A stretch of DNA of 36,711 nucleotides, taken from NCBI GenBank assembly GCA_910587345.1, contig CAJUKH010000051.1:1-36711 (forward strand). Reading direction: 5' to 3'. Shown one piece after another: positions 8,157 through 16,059 of this stretch (position 1 is the stretch's first letter; every line of letters starts with the position of its first letter). The notes beneath the pieces were generated by a model. The model made no database searches and was not told the DNA's origin. It saw only the letters and a program-made list of their open reading frames with translations. The position numbers were made by a program, and so were the translations under genes. This stretch comes from an uncultured Oscillospiraceae bacterium (GTDB lineage: Bacteria > Bacillota > Clostridia > Oscillospirales > Oscillospiraceae).

Positions 8157-8696
8157 TTACAGCAGGTCTTCGTCATATTTGGCCCGAACCCCGCCGATGA
8201 ACTTGGGCCGCACTCTCGCAGCCAGCAAAGGCGCTTCCCCAATGGCCTTGAGGGACAGCCGTACCGGCACCGCCACCTCCTTCAAATGCATCCCGATGAG
8301 GGTACCGCCGATGTCCAGTCCTGCGTCGGCCCGAATGTGCTCCACCGCCACCGGGTCCCGAAACCGGCCGTAGGCCGCCGTGGCAAAGGACCCTCCCGCC
8401 TTGGGCTGGGGCACCACATTCACCGGCTCCAACCCGGGCACGGCGGAGCGCTCCACGATGAGACAGCGGTTCAGATGCTCACAGCACTGGGCCGCCAGAT
8501 AGATCCCCTTCGGCTCCAGCACCGACAAAATGGCCTCCACCAGACTCTCCCCGGTGGCGGGAGCCGAATCGGTGCCTATCCTGCTCCCCCGGACCTCGCT
8601 GGTGGAGCAGCCCACCACCAGAATACTCCCCGGCCCCAGCCGGGCCTTCTCGCACAGCTCCTCCGCCGCCAAAGCGGCCTGTTCCTGTACCGTCAT
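8157..8696 (-). CDS. YwlG/UPF0340 family protein
   Basis: A 179-residue protein of the family length. Recognisable family segments are ILVVGCSTSEVRGSRIGTDSA, AAQCCEHLNRCLIVER and DAGLDIGGTLIGMHLKEV. Members (TIGR01440, Bacillus YwlG) are widespread in Firmicutes; their biochemical role is not established. It starts 2 bp after the stop of the ECF S component gene, so both form an operon. Confidence 0.9.
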   Translation of the reverse strand: MTVQEQAALAAEELCEKARLGPGSILVVGCSTSEVRGSRIGTDSAPATGESLVEAILSVLEPKGIYLAAQCCEHLNRCLIVERSAVPGLEPVNVVPQPKAGGSFATAAYGRFRDPVAVEHIRADAGLDIGGTLIGMHLKEVAVPVRLSLKAIGEAPLLAARVRPKFIGGVRAKYDEDLL

Positions 8697-8698
8697 GT

Positions 8699-9211
8699 TC
8701 AGGACCTCTCCTTCTTCAAAAATGAAAGGGCACGGGCACGGTCCAAAGCCTCATAGAGCGCCAGCGCCGCCGCCAGACACACCACCCCCTGAAACACATT
8801 CCCCGGCACGCTGGCCGCCGCCCCCCAGCCCTTGCCCAGCAACAGGCCGGCATAGCAGAAGTATCCTCCCACCATCCATATCTCCGACAACACCCCGCTG
8901 GTCAGCCGGGAGGCCACCGAGCCGCCCCGGGCCGTCATCAGCCCGCACAGCAGTCCCATAGCCCCTTTAATGACAAGGGTGCCGGGGGCGTAGTGGGCAT
9001 AGGACAGCAGCACATCGGCCATGGCCGAACCCACCCCCGCCGCCGCCATGCCGTACCACGGCCCCAGCAGCCATCCGGACAGCAGCACCATACAGTCCCC
9101 CAGATTCACAAACCCCTGTGTGGGGGAGGGAACATGGATCACCATGGTGGCGGTACAGCACAAGGCCATAAACAGGGCCGTCATCACGATTTGTTTCACT
9201 TGCTTTTTCAT
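8699..9211 (-). CDS. ECF transporter S component
   Basis: A 170-residue membrane protein with about five to six helices. TATMVIHVPSPTQGFVNLGD near the N-terminus and the following LLGPWYGMAAAGVGSAMADVL and TLVIKGAMGLLCG stretches are typical of the substrate-binding S subunit of energy-coupling-factor vitamin importers (HmpT/PanT-like branch). The shared EcfA/EcfT module is not in the window, as is normal for group II systems. The ATG at 9211 has GGAGAAGG upstream. The vitamin cannot be assigned; I saw no known riboswitch in the 100-bp leader, though it holds a short GGCA/TGCC hairpin. Confidence 0.85.
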   Translation of the reverse strand: MKKQVKQIVMTALFMALCCTATMVIHVPSPTQGFVNLGDCMVLLSGWLLGPWYGMAAAGVGSAMADVLLSYAHYAPGTLVIKGAMGLLCGLMTARGGSVASRLTSGVLSEIWMVGGYFCYAGLLLGKGWGAAASVPGNVFQGVVCLAAALALYEALDRARALSFLKKERS

Positions 9212-9314
9212 ATCAGGACCTTCTCCGTCAAAAATTACCGGCAAGGTCAGCATATCAAAAATCTGGCAGCAAAGAAAGTGCCAAAACAGATATATTTTAA
9301 GGGGCCAGATAATA

Positions 9315-9347
9315 AAAATTGAGAGCCGGCTTGGCCCTCAATTTTTT
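9315..9347 (-). terminator. Terminator behind the SurA_N/PrsA-like secreted gene
   Basis: A stem of AAAATTGAG-GCC with GGC-CTCAATTTT (one mismatch), with a TTTTTATT tail on the - strand. Confidence 0.7.
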
Positions 9348-9357
9348 CGCAAACTTT

Positions 9358-10020
9358 TTATTGCTCTTTAACAATGTTTTGTTCTTTAATTGCCTCTTCA
9401 ATAATATTTGCCCAGTAATTCTCCCAAGTTACTACAACACTATCAGAATCACAACTCTCCAAGGTAGCGGCTTGGTCCGTAACAAAACTCTGATAGCAAG
9501 TTTCTTGATATGCTGTAATGCTTTCATACATTTTTATATTTTCAAATTGGCTCTTCCAATATTCATCTTCAGTTAATCCCATTCCATCTAAATAGTTATA
9601 AAAATCAGACTTATTTGTAGCTTGACCAATACCATTTTTGGTATCCTCAATTACTGCATATACTTGACTATCATCAACTACACAATGTGCTTTTTGTGCA
9701 GCAAAAAACAAACTGTATTTTTCAAACAATGTCTTTTCTGCCAAAATTTTTGCTTCCTCGGGACTAACTCCGCTCAGTAGAAACTCCTCCACAGTTAAAT
9801 CAAAATATTCCCTAGAAATAGTAAAATCATTTCCAGTTGCATATACTTTTTGACTATCCAAAGAAACTTGTTGAATATTCTGGTTTAGTTTTTCCTTTGC
9901 AATTTGTCCTGCCCTCACAAAAATATCGAGTTGAGTACTTGCATGTGCAACTACACTTAAGGTTATTGTCAAGCACAGCAAAATTGTCAATGGCCACAAA
10001 AAATTTTTCGTATGTTTCAT
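9358..10020 (-). CDS. Secreted protein resembling the SurA_N/PrsA N-terminal chaperone domain
   Basis: A 220-residue protein with a clear signal peptide (hydrophobic run at residues 8-25, A-H-A-S cleavage region), so exported. Residues 65-150 (ISREYFDLTVEEFLLSG, EEAKILAEKTLFEKYSLFFAA, then GLTEDEYWKSQFENI) follow the helical pattern of the SurA_N/PrsA N-terminal domain that holds unfolded proteins. The parvulin isomerase domain of true PrsA is absent. AGGAGG lies 5 nt before the ATG. Base composition is far more AT-rich than the upstream housekeeping genes. It follows the 185-residue secreted protein by 52 bp, probably in one transcript driven from the sigma-type promoter at 10694-10721. Confidence 0.65.
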   Translation of the reverse strand: MKHTKNFLWPLTILLCLTITLSVVAHASTQLDIFVRAGQIAKEKLNQNIQQVSLDSQKVYATGNDFTISREYFDLTVEEFLLSGVSPEEAKILAEKTLFEKYSLFFAAQKAHCVVDDSQVYAVIEDTKNGIGQATNKSDFYNYLDGMGLTEDEYWKSQFENIKMYESITAYQETCYQSFVTDQAATLESCDSDSVVVTWENYWANIIEEAIKEQNIVKEQ

Positions 10021-10072
10021 TATATCCTCCTATTTGCCCCTTAACATTTTGTGTTTCTTCTCAAATTTTAGA

Positions 10073-10630
10073 TTAAAGCGGTGCAACTTTAAAATTATTT
10101 CTAAGTTCCTTTATGTAATTCTGGCCTGCAAAAGTATTACCGTATACAGTAACATTTGTTGTACCATAATATCCTGCCGTACAATTATACTCTACTGCTT
10201 CTTTATTAGTCATGCTGCCGGACAAGCTTCGATAATATGAAGGGTCATCCATCGCCATATCAAAAGATTCTACTTCAGCATCACGAGAGTTATGATGAAC
10301 AACTTTAAAAGCAGTCTGCGCTTGAGCTCCCGAACCAGTGCGAGACGGAATTACATCCCACGAACTCGTTCGTTTAGTAAGTGTAAGTGTAGAACCAACC
10401 TGAGTATATTCTTCATTATATGTGGCACTAATTGTAAAATTGCACCAACCATATTCTGGGAATCCAAGAATAATCGTATCCTTATCGACAGAGGCCATAA
10501 ATGCGCCGAAGTCAGCATCAACATGGGGAGAAATCGTGTTCCCATTATTTGAACTTGCCGCTGCAGCGCCAATAAACAGCGTAGACATAGCAAGCAATAC
10601 TCCAACAAATTTCGTGGTATGCATTTTCAT
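10073..10630 (-). CDS. Secreted protein of unknown function
   Basis: A 185-residue protein with an N-terminal signal (KFVGVLLAMSTLFIGAAAASS). The mature part is rich in Ser, Thr, Asn and Tyr and looks beta-stranded, with two cysteines (GWCNF and YNCTAG) that could form a disulfide. I recognise no family. The ATG at 10630 has AGGAG 10 nt upstream; the in-frame GTG at 10642 overlaps that site. It lies 64 bp behind a TGCAAC-N17-ACATA promoter, so it is a predicted target of the sigma factor encoded at 12601. Confidence 0.7.
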   Translation of the reverse strand: MKMHTTKFVGVLLAMSTLFIGAAAASSNNGNTISPHVDADFGAFMASVDKDTIILGFPEYGWCNFTISATYNEEYTQVGSTLTLTKRTSSWDVIPSRTGSGAQAQTAFKVVHHNSRDAEVESFDMAMDDPSYYRSLSGSMTNKEAVEYNCTAGYYGTTNVTVYGNTFAGQNYIKELRNNFKVAPL

Positions 10631-10693
10631 GTTGCTTTTCACTCCTAATTATTATTCTGTGGCTACTTTTGAAACTGATTAGTCCATTGTTAA

Positions 10694-10721
10694 TATGTAA
10701 TAAACCATATATTATGTTGCA
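10694..10721 (-). promoter_or_regulatory. ECF-type promoter, site 1
   Basis: On the - strand TGCAAC is followed, after exactly 17 nt, by ACATA. This matches, with identical spacing, two other sites near the sigma/anti-sigma genes (12424-12451 and 13108-13135). Confidence 0.6.
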
Positions 10722-10782
10722 CAAAATTCAAATTTCTCTCCTTTTTCTTCTAAAAGATACTTAACAAGGCGTGAATTCCTTT

Positions 10783-10961
10783 AGAAGACACGGGGACACG
10801 GGGACGGTTCTTTTGTCTTTGAAAGTGTTACGCCTGCTTGCAGACGCAATTAAGCTGTCTATTATTATTATAATGGATATACCCAAGAGGTCAAGTGCGT
10901 ATTGCATTCCTCCCTTGGTAGGTCAGTTTGTCAGAACAGAAGAACCGTCCGTGTCTTCTTA
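10783..10961. mobile_element. MITE-like element with inverted ends
   Basis: About 179 bp. The left end (10783-10818) and right end (10934-10961) are inverted copies sharing AGAAGACACGG and ACGGTTCTT; the left end has a 10-bp duplication of the GGACACGGGG type. No transposase frame is inside. Ends with GGGGACGGTTCTTTTGTC-like sequence are, from memory, frequent in Clostridia beside REP-associated Y1 transposases, so this is probably a non-autonomous remnant mobilised in trans. It lies between the stalk-domain gene and the promoter at 10694. Confidence 0.6.
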
Positions 10962-11013
10962 CGGTGATCTTACCGGGGCGGCATATGTCCTGCCGGCATT
11001 TATAATATCTCCA

Positions 11014-11748
11014 TCAATCCACAGAGACGAAATACTCCCCGACCCCATTCTGCTCCCAGGAGACGGTTTTCCCACAGAACTCACTGACTCCACGAACCGG
11101 CAGGTAGACGCTATCATTGACCAAAATGATATGTACCGTCTCGCCTTGGGCGTTTGTGAACTCTACAACTTCCTCTCCGTTAAGCGCCAAAAAGACATCA
11201 GGGCGAAACATTCCCTCCAATAGACTGCCCGCTTCCGCCGGGACAAACTGCGCCGTAGCTTCCATCAGGTCAGCACCCTCCGGCATTGTCCATTGAGGAT
11301 AATCCACAGGCATTTGATCCAAAGAAAACTGAACCGCTTTAAATTCCGGAATCCATTTCATTTCGGCCCCCAGCCAGAGTTCAACGGTGGCAAGAGGGAC
11401 ATAAATGCTCTCATCATATACCACAGGATCGACCAGTGTACCATCCGCTCCCCAAATGGGAACCGGAATCCCATTCATTATGATATCTCCACGCCATGGC
11501 GCCACGGAAATAGGGGCCGGTTTGAGCGCCGGCTCCCAAGATTCTGAAGTCACAACTGTAACCCCATCCTCACTTCGATACTCAAACACGCCAGGGGCAA
11601 TTTCAACCCCCTCTATATATTCGTGGGTGGGTTCTCCTTTTTCATCCGTGAGCGTATTTTCAGTTGTGGCCATTGCACCCACAGACAGCATCCACGATAT
11701 ACATACAAGCAGGGCTGTATATTTCATTTTATTCTTCATCATCTTCAT
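11014..11748 (-). CDS. Secreted protein with two copper-amine-oxidase-N (stalk) domains
   Basis: A 244-residue protein with a signal peptide (cleavage near GAMATTE). Two repeats of the CuAO_N1 stalk domain are visible: IIMNGIPVPI...VYDESIYVPLATVELWLGAEMKW (about residues 90-145) and VFLALNGEEVVEF...NDSVYLPVRGVSEFCGKTVSW (about 185-240). These beta-sandwich domains are common on clostridial surface proteins and usually mediate binding, not catalysis. The start ATG overlaps the upstream TGA by one base (TGATG), so translation is coupled to the 175-residue gene. Predicted target of the local sigma factor through the promoter at 12424. Confidence 0.8.
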   Translation of the reverse strand: MKMMKNKMKYTALLVCISWMLSVGAMATTENTLTDEKGEPTHEYIEGVEIAPGVFEYRSEDGVTVVTSESWEPALKPAPISVAPWRGDIIMNGIPVPIWGADGTLVDPVVYDESIYVPLATVELWLGAEMKWIPEFKAVQFSLDQMPVDYPQWTMPEGADLMEATAQFVPAEAGSLLEGMFRPDVFLALNGEEVVEFTNAQGETVHIILVNDSVYLPVRGVSEFCGKTVSWEQNGVGEYFVSVD

Positions 11749-12275
11749 CACATAAAGGATTTCAGGGCATATCGACCAAAGTAACGGGTCGTTGTTGCCC
11801 CATCATTGCGAAGGGCAAAAGAGAAGGTCGAATTTGTATTGACAGTAAAACTGGTATATGGAAATCCGACCGTAGACGGGGTTGTGTACCAGACAAAACG
11901 ATTCGCATCATGCAAATAAGAACCGCGATAAGAAGGGTTCCTATTATCTACACTGATGTCTATATAAAGTGTTGTGTTATTTCCGTCAAATTCCCTCCCG
12001 TCATATCGTGCACTGCCGGGAGCCAAACTCCAATCAATCACCCAAGGTCCTGTGGAAGCTCGAGACTTCTGCAGTTCCATCGGCAGCTCATAAAGGCCCT
12101 CCATAGTAGCCACCAAGTTGCCCTCGTCATCCCAATACTCCCACTTGTTTTCCGCTACTTGGATGGGCTGCAAATAAATGTTTTCAGGTTCATTTTCAGC
12201 GGCAAAAACAGGAACACTCAATCCCATCACCATAGACAGGGCCAAAAGGATACTCATCAATTTCTTTTTCATCAT
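11748..12275 (-). CDS. Secreted beta-rich protein of unknown function
   Basis: A 175-residue protein with a textbook signal peptide (KKKLMSILLALSMVMGL, cleavage at VFAAE). The first mature part contains WEYWDDEGNLVATMEG, echoing the start of the downstream stalk protein (GVFEYRSEDGVTVV), so the two may share a small N-terminal motif. The C-terminal part (NNTTLYIDISVDNRNPSYRGSYL and beyond) looks like a beta sandwich. No family recognised. AAAGG lies 8 nt before the ATG. First gene of the minus-strand operon behind the 12424-12451 promoter. Confidence 0.7.
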   Translation of the reverse strand: MMKKKLMSILLALSMVMGLSVPVFAAENEPENIYLQPIQVAENKWEYWDDEGNLVATMEGLYELPMELQKSRASTGPWVIDWSLAPGSARYDGREFDGNNTTLYIDISVDNRNPSYRGSYLHDANRFVWYTTPSTVGFPYTSFTVNTNSTFSFALRNDGATTTRYFGRYALKSFM

Positions 12276-12423
12276 TATTACAACCTTTCTGTTTTAGATT
12301 TCATTTGTTCTTCCAAAATCCTTGCTTACTTCTGCATCGGACTCACCCTCCCTCTTCCCGGCTGACAGGACCGAATGAAATAGGAAGCCTTTTTCTCATT
12401 TGAAATTGCGCTTCTATTCTCTA

Positions 12424-12451
12424 TATGTATCTAAAAACCATTTTCGTTGCA
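12424..12451 (-). promoter_or_regulatory. ECF-type promoter, site 2
   Basis: On the - strand TGCAACGAAA followed by ACATA, 17 nt between GCAAC and ACATA. It drives the 175/244-residue secreted operon and shares TGCAACGAAA with site 3 in front of the anti-sigma gene. The 12276-12600 gap also contains the unassigned promoter of the sigma gene. Confidence 0.65.
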
Positions 12452-12600
12452 TGTGTGTAAAAATTTCCACAACGTTTTTATTCTTTTGCAATTTCCGGGA
12501 CTATTTTCCCCTTTTGCTTTCATTTTGCGGAAATTTATGTTATATTTGATAAAGTAACCATCCGTTAGACAGGCAAGCATACAAGGAGGTGAAAGACCCC

Positions 12601-13089
12601 ATGGACCAAAACCGGAATGAATGGTTTGCCCAAACATATCAAAAAATGTACCCTATCATGTACCGTACTGCCTACCGCTTTACGGGAAGCGCAGAGAAGG
12701 CGGAGGAACTGGTCCATGACGCCTTCTCTCTGGCCCTGTCCCGTCAGGACACTCTCATCAGCCATCCCAACCCCGAAGGCTGGCTGATGAAAACTCTGAC
12801 CAATCTGGCAAAAAATGATCGAAAAAGGCTGTCATCAACGGAAATCTCTCTGGACACACTCTCTTTACATATCCCGGCTTCGGAGGACCCGCCCGACATT
12901 CGGGAATGGCTGCCGCCGGACTTGCCTGAAGAGGACCTGCAGATTTTGATTTGGCGGTTTGAGGACCGGTTGAGCCACAAGGAGATCGGAAACCGTTTGG
13001 GCATCTCGGAGGCCGGAAGCAGAAGCCGTCTGGTCCGGGCGTTGCGAAAATGCAGAAAGCTTCTGAACGACAGGGGATTTCACCTCTGA
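12601..13089 (+). CDS. ECF-like RNA polymerase sigma factor
   Basis: A 162-residue protein, the right size for an ECF sigma factor with only regions 2 and 4. Region 2 is at residues about 10-80 (YPIMYRTAYRFTGSAEKAEELVHDAFSLAL, then NPEGWLMKTLTNLAKNDRKR), region 4 at about 105-160 with the helix-turn-helix LSHKEIGNRLGISEAGSRSRLVRALRKCR. It directs RNA polymerase to a private promoter set. The ATG at 12601 is 10-11 nt from AAGGAGG; an in-frame GTG at 12589 overlaps that site. The anti-sigma gene lies 77 bp downstream, with a candidate target promoter in the gap. Confidence 0.88.
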   Translation: MDQNRNEWFAQTYQKMYPIMYRTAYRFTGSAEKAEELVHDAFSLALSRQDTLISHPNPEGWLMKTLTNLAKNDRKRLSSTEISLDTLSLHIPASEDPPDIREWLPPDLPEEDLQILIWRFEDRLSHKEIGNRLGISEAGSRSRLVRALRKCRKLLNDRGFHL

Positions 13090-13107
13090 AAAAATTTTCA
13101 AAAAATG

Positions 13108-13135
13108 TGCAACGAAATGAAGCCCTTGCGACATA
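13108..13135 (+). promoter_or_regulatory. ECF-type promoter, site 3 (anti-sigma operon)
   Basis: TGCAACGAAA (13108-13117) and ACATA (13131-13135), with 17 nt between GCAAC and ACATA as in sites 1 and 2. It lies between the sigma gene and the anti-sigma gene, about 32 bp before the latter's start, which fits negative feedback. Confidence 0.65.
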
Positions 13136-13166
13136 AAGAAGGTAAGGGCAGAAAGGAGGGATAACC

Positions 13167-14036
13167 GTGAAGGATTTCAACGAAAAAAAATTTCCGCAAA
13201 ACCGGCCCGACGGCGGAGAAATATCAACGGAAAGTTTTTCCTCTCTGTCTCCCGAAGAACTGGCTGCGGCCATGGAGCGGATGCTGGACGATATGACCGA
13301 GGAAGACTACGACCCCGAACTGCTGAACGCCTATCTGGACGCATTGGACGAAAAGGCTCCCATGCCGGAGGTGCCCGATGCAGAGGCATCCTTTGCCCGG
13401 TTCAGAAAGAAGCTTCTTTCCATCGTCCCGGAGCAGCAGAATACGGCACCTGCCCACAGAGTCAGAGGGCGGTCCCTTCGGCGGGTGGTCGTCACCGTGG
13501 CGGCCACGGTGGCCCTTCTCTTCGCTTTGATGGTAGGGGCGCAGGCCGCCGGACTGGATGTGTTCGGCAATCTGGCCAAATGGACCGACGACCTCTTCCG
13601 GTTCCTGCCCTCCCCGGGGCAGGGAGAGACTTCGGAATACTATTCCCTGTTTCAGGAGGCCCTTGAAAATCAGTCTCTTCCCAAAGAGTTGGCCCCCACC
13701 TGGTATCCGGAGGGGTTTACAGCGGGAGAACCGGAGGTTTGGGATGATGAGTTTGGCACTGTAGTACAACTCGATTTTAACAATACTGAAACTGATGGTT
13801 TCCTAACGGTCAGTGTAGAGCGATATTCCAACCCTACAGACATCGGACTCTCTTTGTTTGAGAAAGACTCGACTCCCGTAGATGTATATACCAGTAATAA
13901 CCGTTCTTTCTATATTTTATCAAACCTCGGCAATACTGTTGCTGTATGGGCTGATGAAAATTTGCTGATGAGTATCCGGGGAAACCTTTCCATTGAAGAA
14001 ATAAAAGGAATTATCAATTCAATAGGAGGGTCTTAA
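13167..14036 (+). CDS. Membrane-bound anti-sigma factor, DUF4367-like
   Basis: A 289-residue type II membrane protein. The cytoplasmic part (residues 1-110) is acidic and helical (LSPEELAAAMERMLDDMTEEDYDPELLNAYLDAL), suitable for gripping a sigma factor. One membrane span at about 112-132 (VVVTVAATVALLFALMVGA) is followed by an exported domain with LPKELAPTWYPEGFTAGEPEV and a C-terminal ...NSIGGS, the layout of DUF4367 sensor domains. A GTG start at 13167 follows AAAGGAGGG. The first 500 bp are GC-rich and the last 300 bp AT-rich, a possible mosaic. The next gene begins 1 bp after its stop. Confidence 0.8.
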   Translation: MKDFNEKKFPQNRPDGGEISTESFSSLSPEELAAAMERMLDDMTEEDYDPELLNAYLDALDEKAPMPEVPDAEASFARFRKKLLSIVPEQQNTAPAHRVRGRSLRRVVVTVAATVALLFALMVGAQAAGLDVFGNLAKWTDDLFRFLPSPGQGETSEYYSLFQEALENQSLPKELAPTWYPEGFTAGEPEVWDDEFGTVVQLDFNNTETDGFLTVSVERYSNPTDIGLSLFEKDSTPVDVYTSNNRSFYILSNLGNTVAVWADENLLMSIRGNLSIEEIKGIINSIGGS

Positions 14037-14037
14037 A

Positions 14038-14460
14038 ATGAAAAAACGATTCTTATCCTTTGTTCTGGCCGTTATTTGTATGTCTTCTTTCTGTGTAGGT
14101 GCTGCCTTTGCTACAGAATCCAGGGCCAGCACAACACTTACCAATTTCCCTGTTAGTCTTGTAAAGGGGGACAAAACAGGAGAAATTAAAATATTTTATG
14201 ATGTCCAAGCCAAGCAAATTGCTGATTCTGTAGGAGTCTCCTCCATTGACATCTATAAATCTGACGGTACATATGTCACTACCATCACCGGCAGTACCAG
14301 CAACGGTCTGATCCGTAGCAGTGCCTCCCGCCATCGCTCCACCTACACCTACACCGGCACCTCGGGCACTTCCTATTACGCCGAGGTCACGGTCTTCGCC
14401 AAAATCGGCTCCGATTACGACAGCCGCACCGTGACCACCGCCGCCGTCAAGGCCCCGTGA
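14038..14460 (+). CDS. Small secreted protein of unknown function
   Basis: A 140-residue protein with a signal peptide (KKRFLSFVLAVICMSSFCVGAAFATES). The mature part of about 110 residues is Ser/Thr/Tyr-rich and beta-stranded (YDVQAKQIADSVGVSSIDIYKSDG; TYTYTGTSGTSYYAEVTVFAKIG) and has no cysteines after the signal. Similar small exported proteins are frequent in clostridial gut genomes, but I recognise no assigned function. It is co-transcribed with the anti-sigma gene (1-bp gap, GGAGG in the end of that gene), so it is a probable product of the same stress or surface response. Confidence 0.7.
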   Translation: MKKRFLSFVLAVICMSSFCVGAAFATESRASTTLTNFPVSLVKGDKTGEIKIFYDVQAKQIADSVGVSSIDIYKSDGTYVTTITGSTSNGLIRSSASRHRSTYTYTGTSGTSYYAEVTVFAKIGSDYDSRTVTTAAVKAP

Positions 14461-14482
14461 GCGACCTGTCACAAACTTTCCC

Positions 14483-14511
14483 TTGACTTTTCTCCTCAAA
14501 AACCCTATAAT
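14483..14511 (+). promoter_or_regulatory. Strong sigma-A promoter of the MATE leader
   Basis: TTGACT (14483-14488), 17 bp, TATAAT (14506-14511). Transcription would begin about 14518, leaving a leader of roughly 120 nt before the MATE start. Confidence 0.85.
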
Positions 14512-14525
14512 GACCTTCGTCCATC

Positions 14526-14619
14526 GGAGGAAACGGGTCCCATGGCATAACAAGAGGCCCGTTGGCCGGATAAGATGGCGGATCGAGAGGTCCGCTTCTT
14601 ATCCGGCTTTTTGTGTTTT
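14526..14619 (+). promoter_or_regulatory. Attenuator-like leader with minimal ORF and terminator
   Basis: Three elements follow the promoter. GGAGG (14526-14530) is followed by a two-codon frame ATG GCA TAA (14542-14550). That frame lies in the loop of a first hairpin, AACGGG (14532-14537) with CCCGTT (14558-14563). A second, strong hairpin (outer arms 14565-14575 and 14597-14607, inner arms 14578-14582 and 14591-14595) ends in TTTTTGTGTTTT and has all features of an intrinsic terminator. A full AAGGAGG then serves the exporter gene. A terminator between promoter and gene means conditional read-through; whether a ribosome or a ligand controls it is not visible. Confidence 0.65.
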
Positions 14620-14636
14620 AAGGAGGTTTTGATTTC

Positions 14637-15992
14637 ATGCACCGCTCCAACGATTTTACCCAGGGGGACATTTTCCTGCCTCTGCTTCGCTTCTCCCTTC
14701 CCATTCTGGCGGCCTTGATTCTACAGACGGCCTATGGTGCGGTAGACCTTTGGATGGTGGGCCGCTTCGCCACCGCCGCCGATGTGTCGGCGGTATCCAC
14801 AGGCAGCCAGCTGATGCACACCATCACCTGCGTGGTCACCGGTCTCACCATGGGCACCACCGTCATGCTGGGCCAGACGCTGGGCCAGGGCAAGGGGGAG
14901 GAGGCCGGCTCCATCATCGGCAGCAGCATCGCCCTCTTCTCCCTCATCGCCGCCCTTCTCACCGCCTTTACCATTCTGGGCGCCGGATGGCTGGCCCGCA
15001 TCACCCAGGTGCCGGAAGAGGCCATTCCCCCCTCCCTCTCCTACATCCGTATGTGCGGGGCGGGGCTTTGCTTCATCACCGCCTACAATGTCTTCGGCAG
15101 CATCTTCCGGGGCATGGGGGATTCCAAGACCCCCCTGATGACCGTGGCCATCGCCTGCGCCGTCAATGTGGCAGGAGATTATCTTCTGGTGGCCGTCCTG
15201 GGCCTGGGTGCTCTGGGAGCCGCCATTGCCACCGTCTGCGCCCAGGGTGTCAGCGTAGCGGTGTCTCTGCTGGTGGTAAGCCGCCGGGGCCTTGGCTTCC
15301 CCTTCTCCCCCAGAGATATCCGTTTCCATCGTGTCAAAGTGGGCCGCATCCTGCGGCTGGGGACCCCCGTGGCCCTTCAGGACGGGCTGGTGTCCATTTC
15401 CTTTCTGGTCATTCTCTCCATCGTCAACTCTCTGGGGCTGGTGGCCTCCGCCGGAGTTGGGGTGGCGGAAAAGCTCTGCGGCTTTATCATGCTGGTCCCC
15501 TCCGCCTTCTCCCAGTCGGTGACCACCTTTGTGGCCCAGAACGTGGGGGCGGGGCGGCTGGACCGGGCCAGGAAGTGTCTGGGGCAGGGCATTCTGGCCT
15601 CCCTCTGCTTTGGGGTGGTCATCGGATACCTCTCCTTCTTCCATGGCAGTGTTCTGGCCGGCCTGTTCAACGGCGACCCCGCCATCGTCTCCGCCGCCGC
15701 CGACTACCTGCGTGCCTATGCCATTGATGTTCTGATGACCTCCTTCCTCTTCCCCTTTATCGGCTATTTCAACGGCCGGGGCAGCACCGGCTTTGTCATG
15801 GTCCAGGGCCTTGTGGGGGCCTTCTGCATCCGTATCCCCGTGTCCTTCTTCATGAGCCGGCTCCTCCCCGTCTCCCTCTTCCGGGTGGGTCTGGCCACCC
15901 CCTGCTCCTCTCTGGCGCAGATCCTGCTGTGCGGCGGGTATTTCCTGTGGCTGCGCAGCAAAGACAAAAAGGCCCCGGCCGGACAGGCGTGA
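14637..15992 (+). CDS. MATE family multidrug/sodium antiporter
   Basis: A 451-residue protein with twelve predicted membrane helices, the standard MATE length. It begins TQGDIFLPLLRFSLPILAALILQTAYGAVDLWMVGRF, the classic NorM/DinF-like N-terminus, and the second half repeats the pattern (LGTPVALQDGLVSISFLVILSIVNSLGL). MATE proteins expel drugs or metabolites using sodium or proton gradients. AAGGAGG lies 8 nt before the ATG. Monocistronic behind the attenuator-like leader, which suggests inducible expression, as for antibiotic-responsive exporters. No terminator is obvious before the next promoter. Confidence 0.93.
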   Translation: MHRSNDFTQGDIFLPLLRFSLPILAALILQTAYGAVDLWMVGRFATAADVSAVSTGSQLMHTITCVVTGLTMGTTVMLGQTLGQGKGEEAGSIIGSSIALFSLIAALLTAFTILGAGWLARITQVPEEAIPPSLSYIRMCGAGLCFITAYNVFGSIFRGMGDSKTPLMTVAIACAVNVAGDYLLVAVLGLGALGAAIATVCAQGVSVAVSLLVVSRRGLGFPFSPRDIRFHRVKVGRILRLGTPVALQDGLVSISFLVILSIVNSLGLVASAGVGVAEKLCGFIMLVPSAFSQSVTTFVAQNVGAGRLDRARKCLGQGILASLCFGVVIGYLSFFHGSVLAGLFNGDPAIVSAAADYLRAYAIDVLMTSFLFPFIGYFNGRGSTGFVMVQGLVGAFCIRIPVSFFMSRLLPVSLFRVGLATPCSSLAQILLCGGYFLWLRSKDKKAPAGQA

Positions 15993-16008
15993 CCGTTGCA
16001 GCTTTCTC

Positions 16009-16038
16009 TTTACAAACTCCCCCTCCCTGGAGTATCAT
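16009..16038 (+). promoter_or_regulatory. Sigma-A promoter of the amidohydrolase-like gene
   Basis: TTTACA (16009-16014), 18 bp, TATCAT (16033-16038), 22 bp before the start; AAGGAGGGG follows directly. Confidence 0.6.
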
Positions 16039-16059
16039 AGGCTCCAAGGAGGGGTTTTT

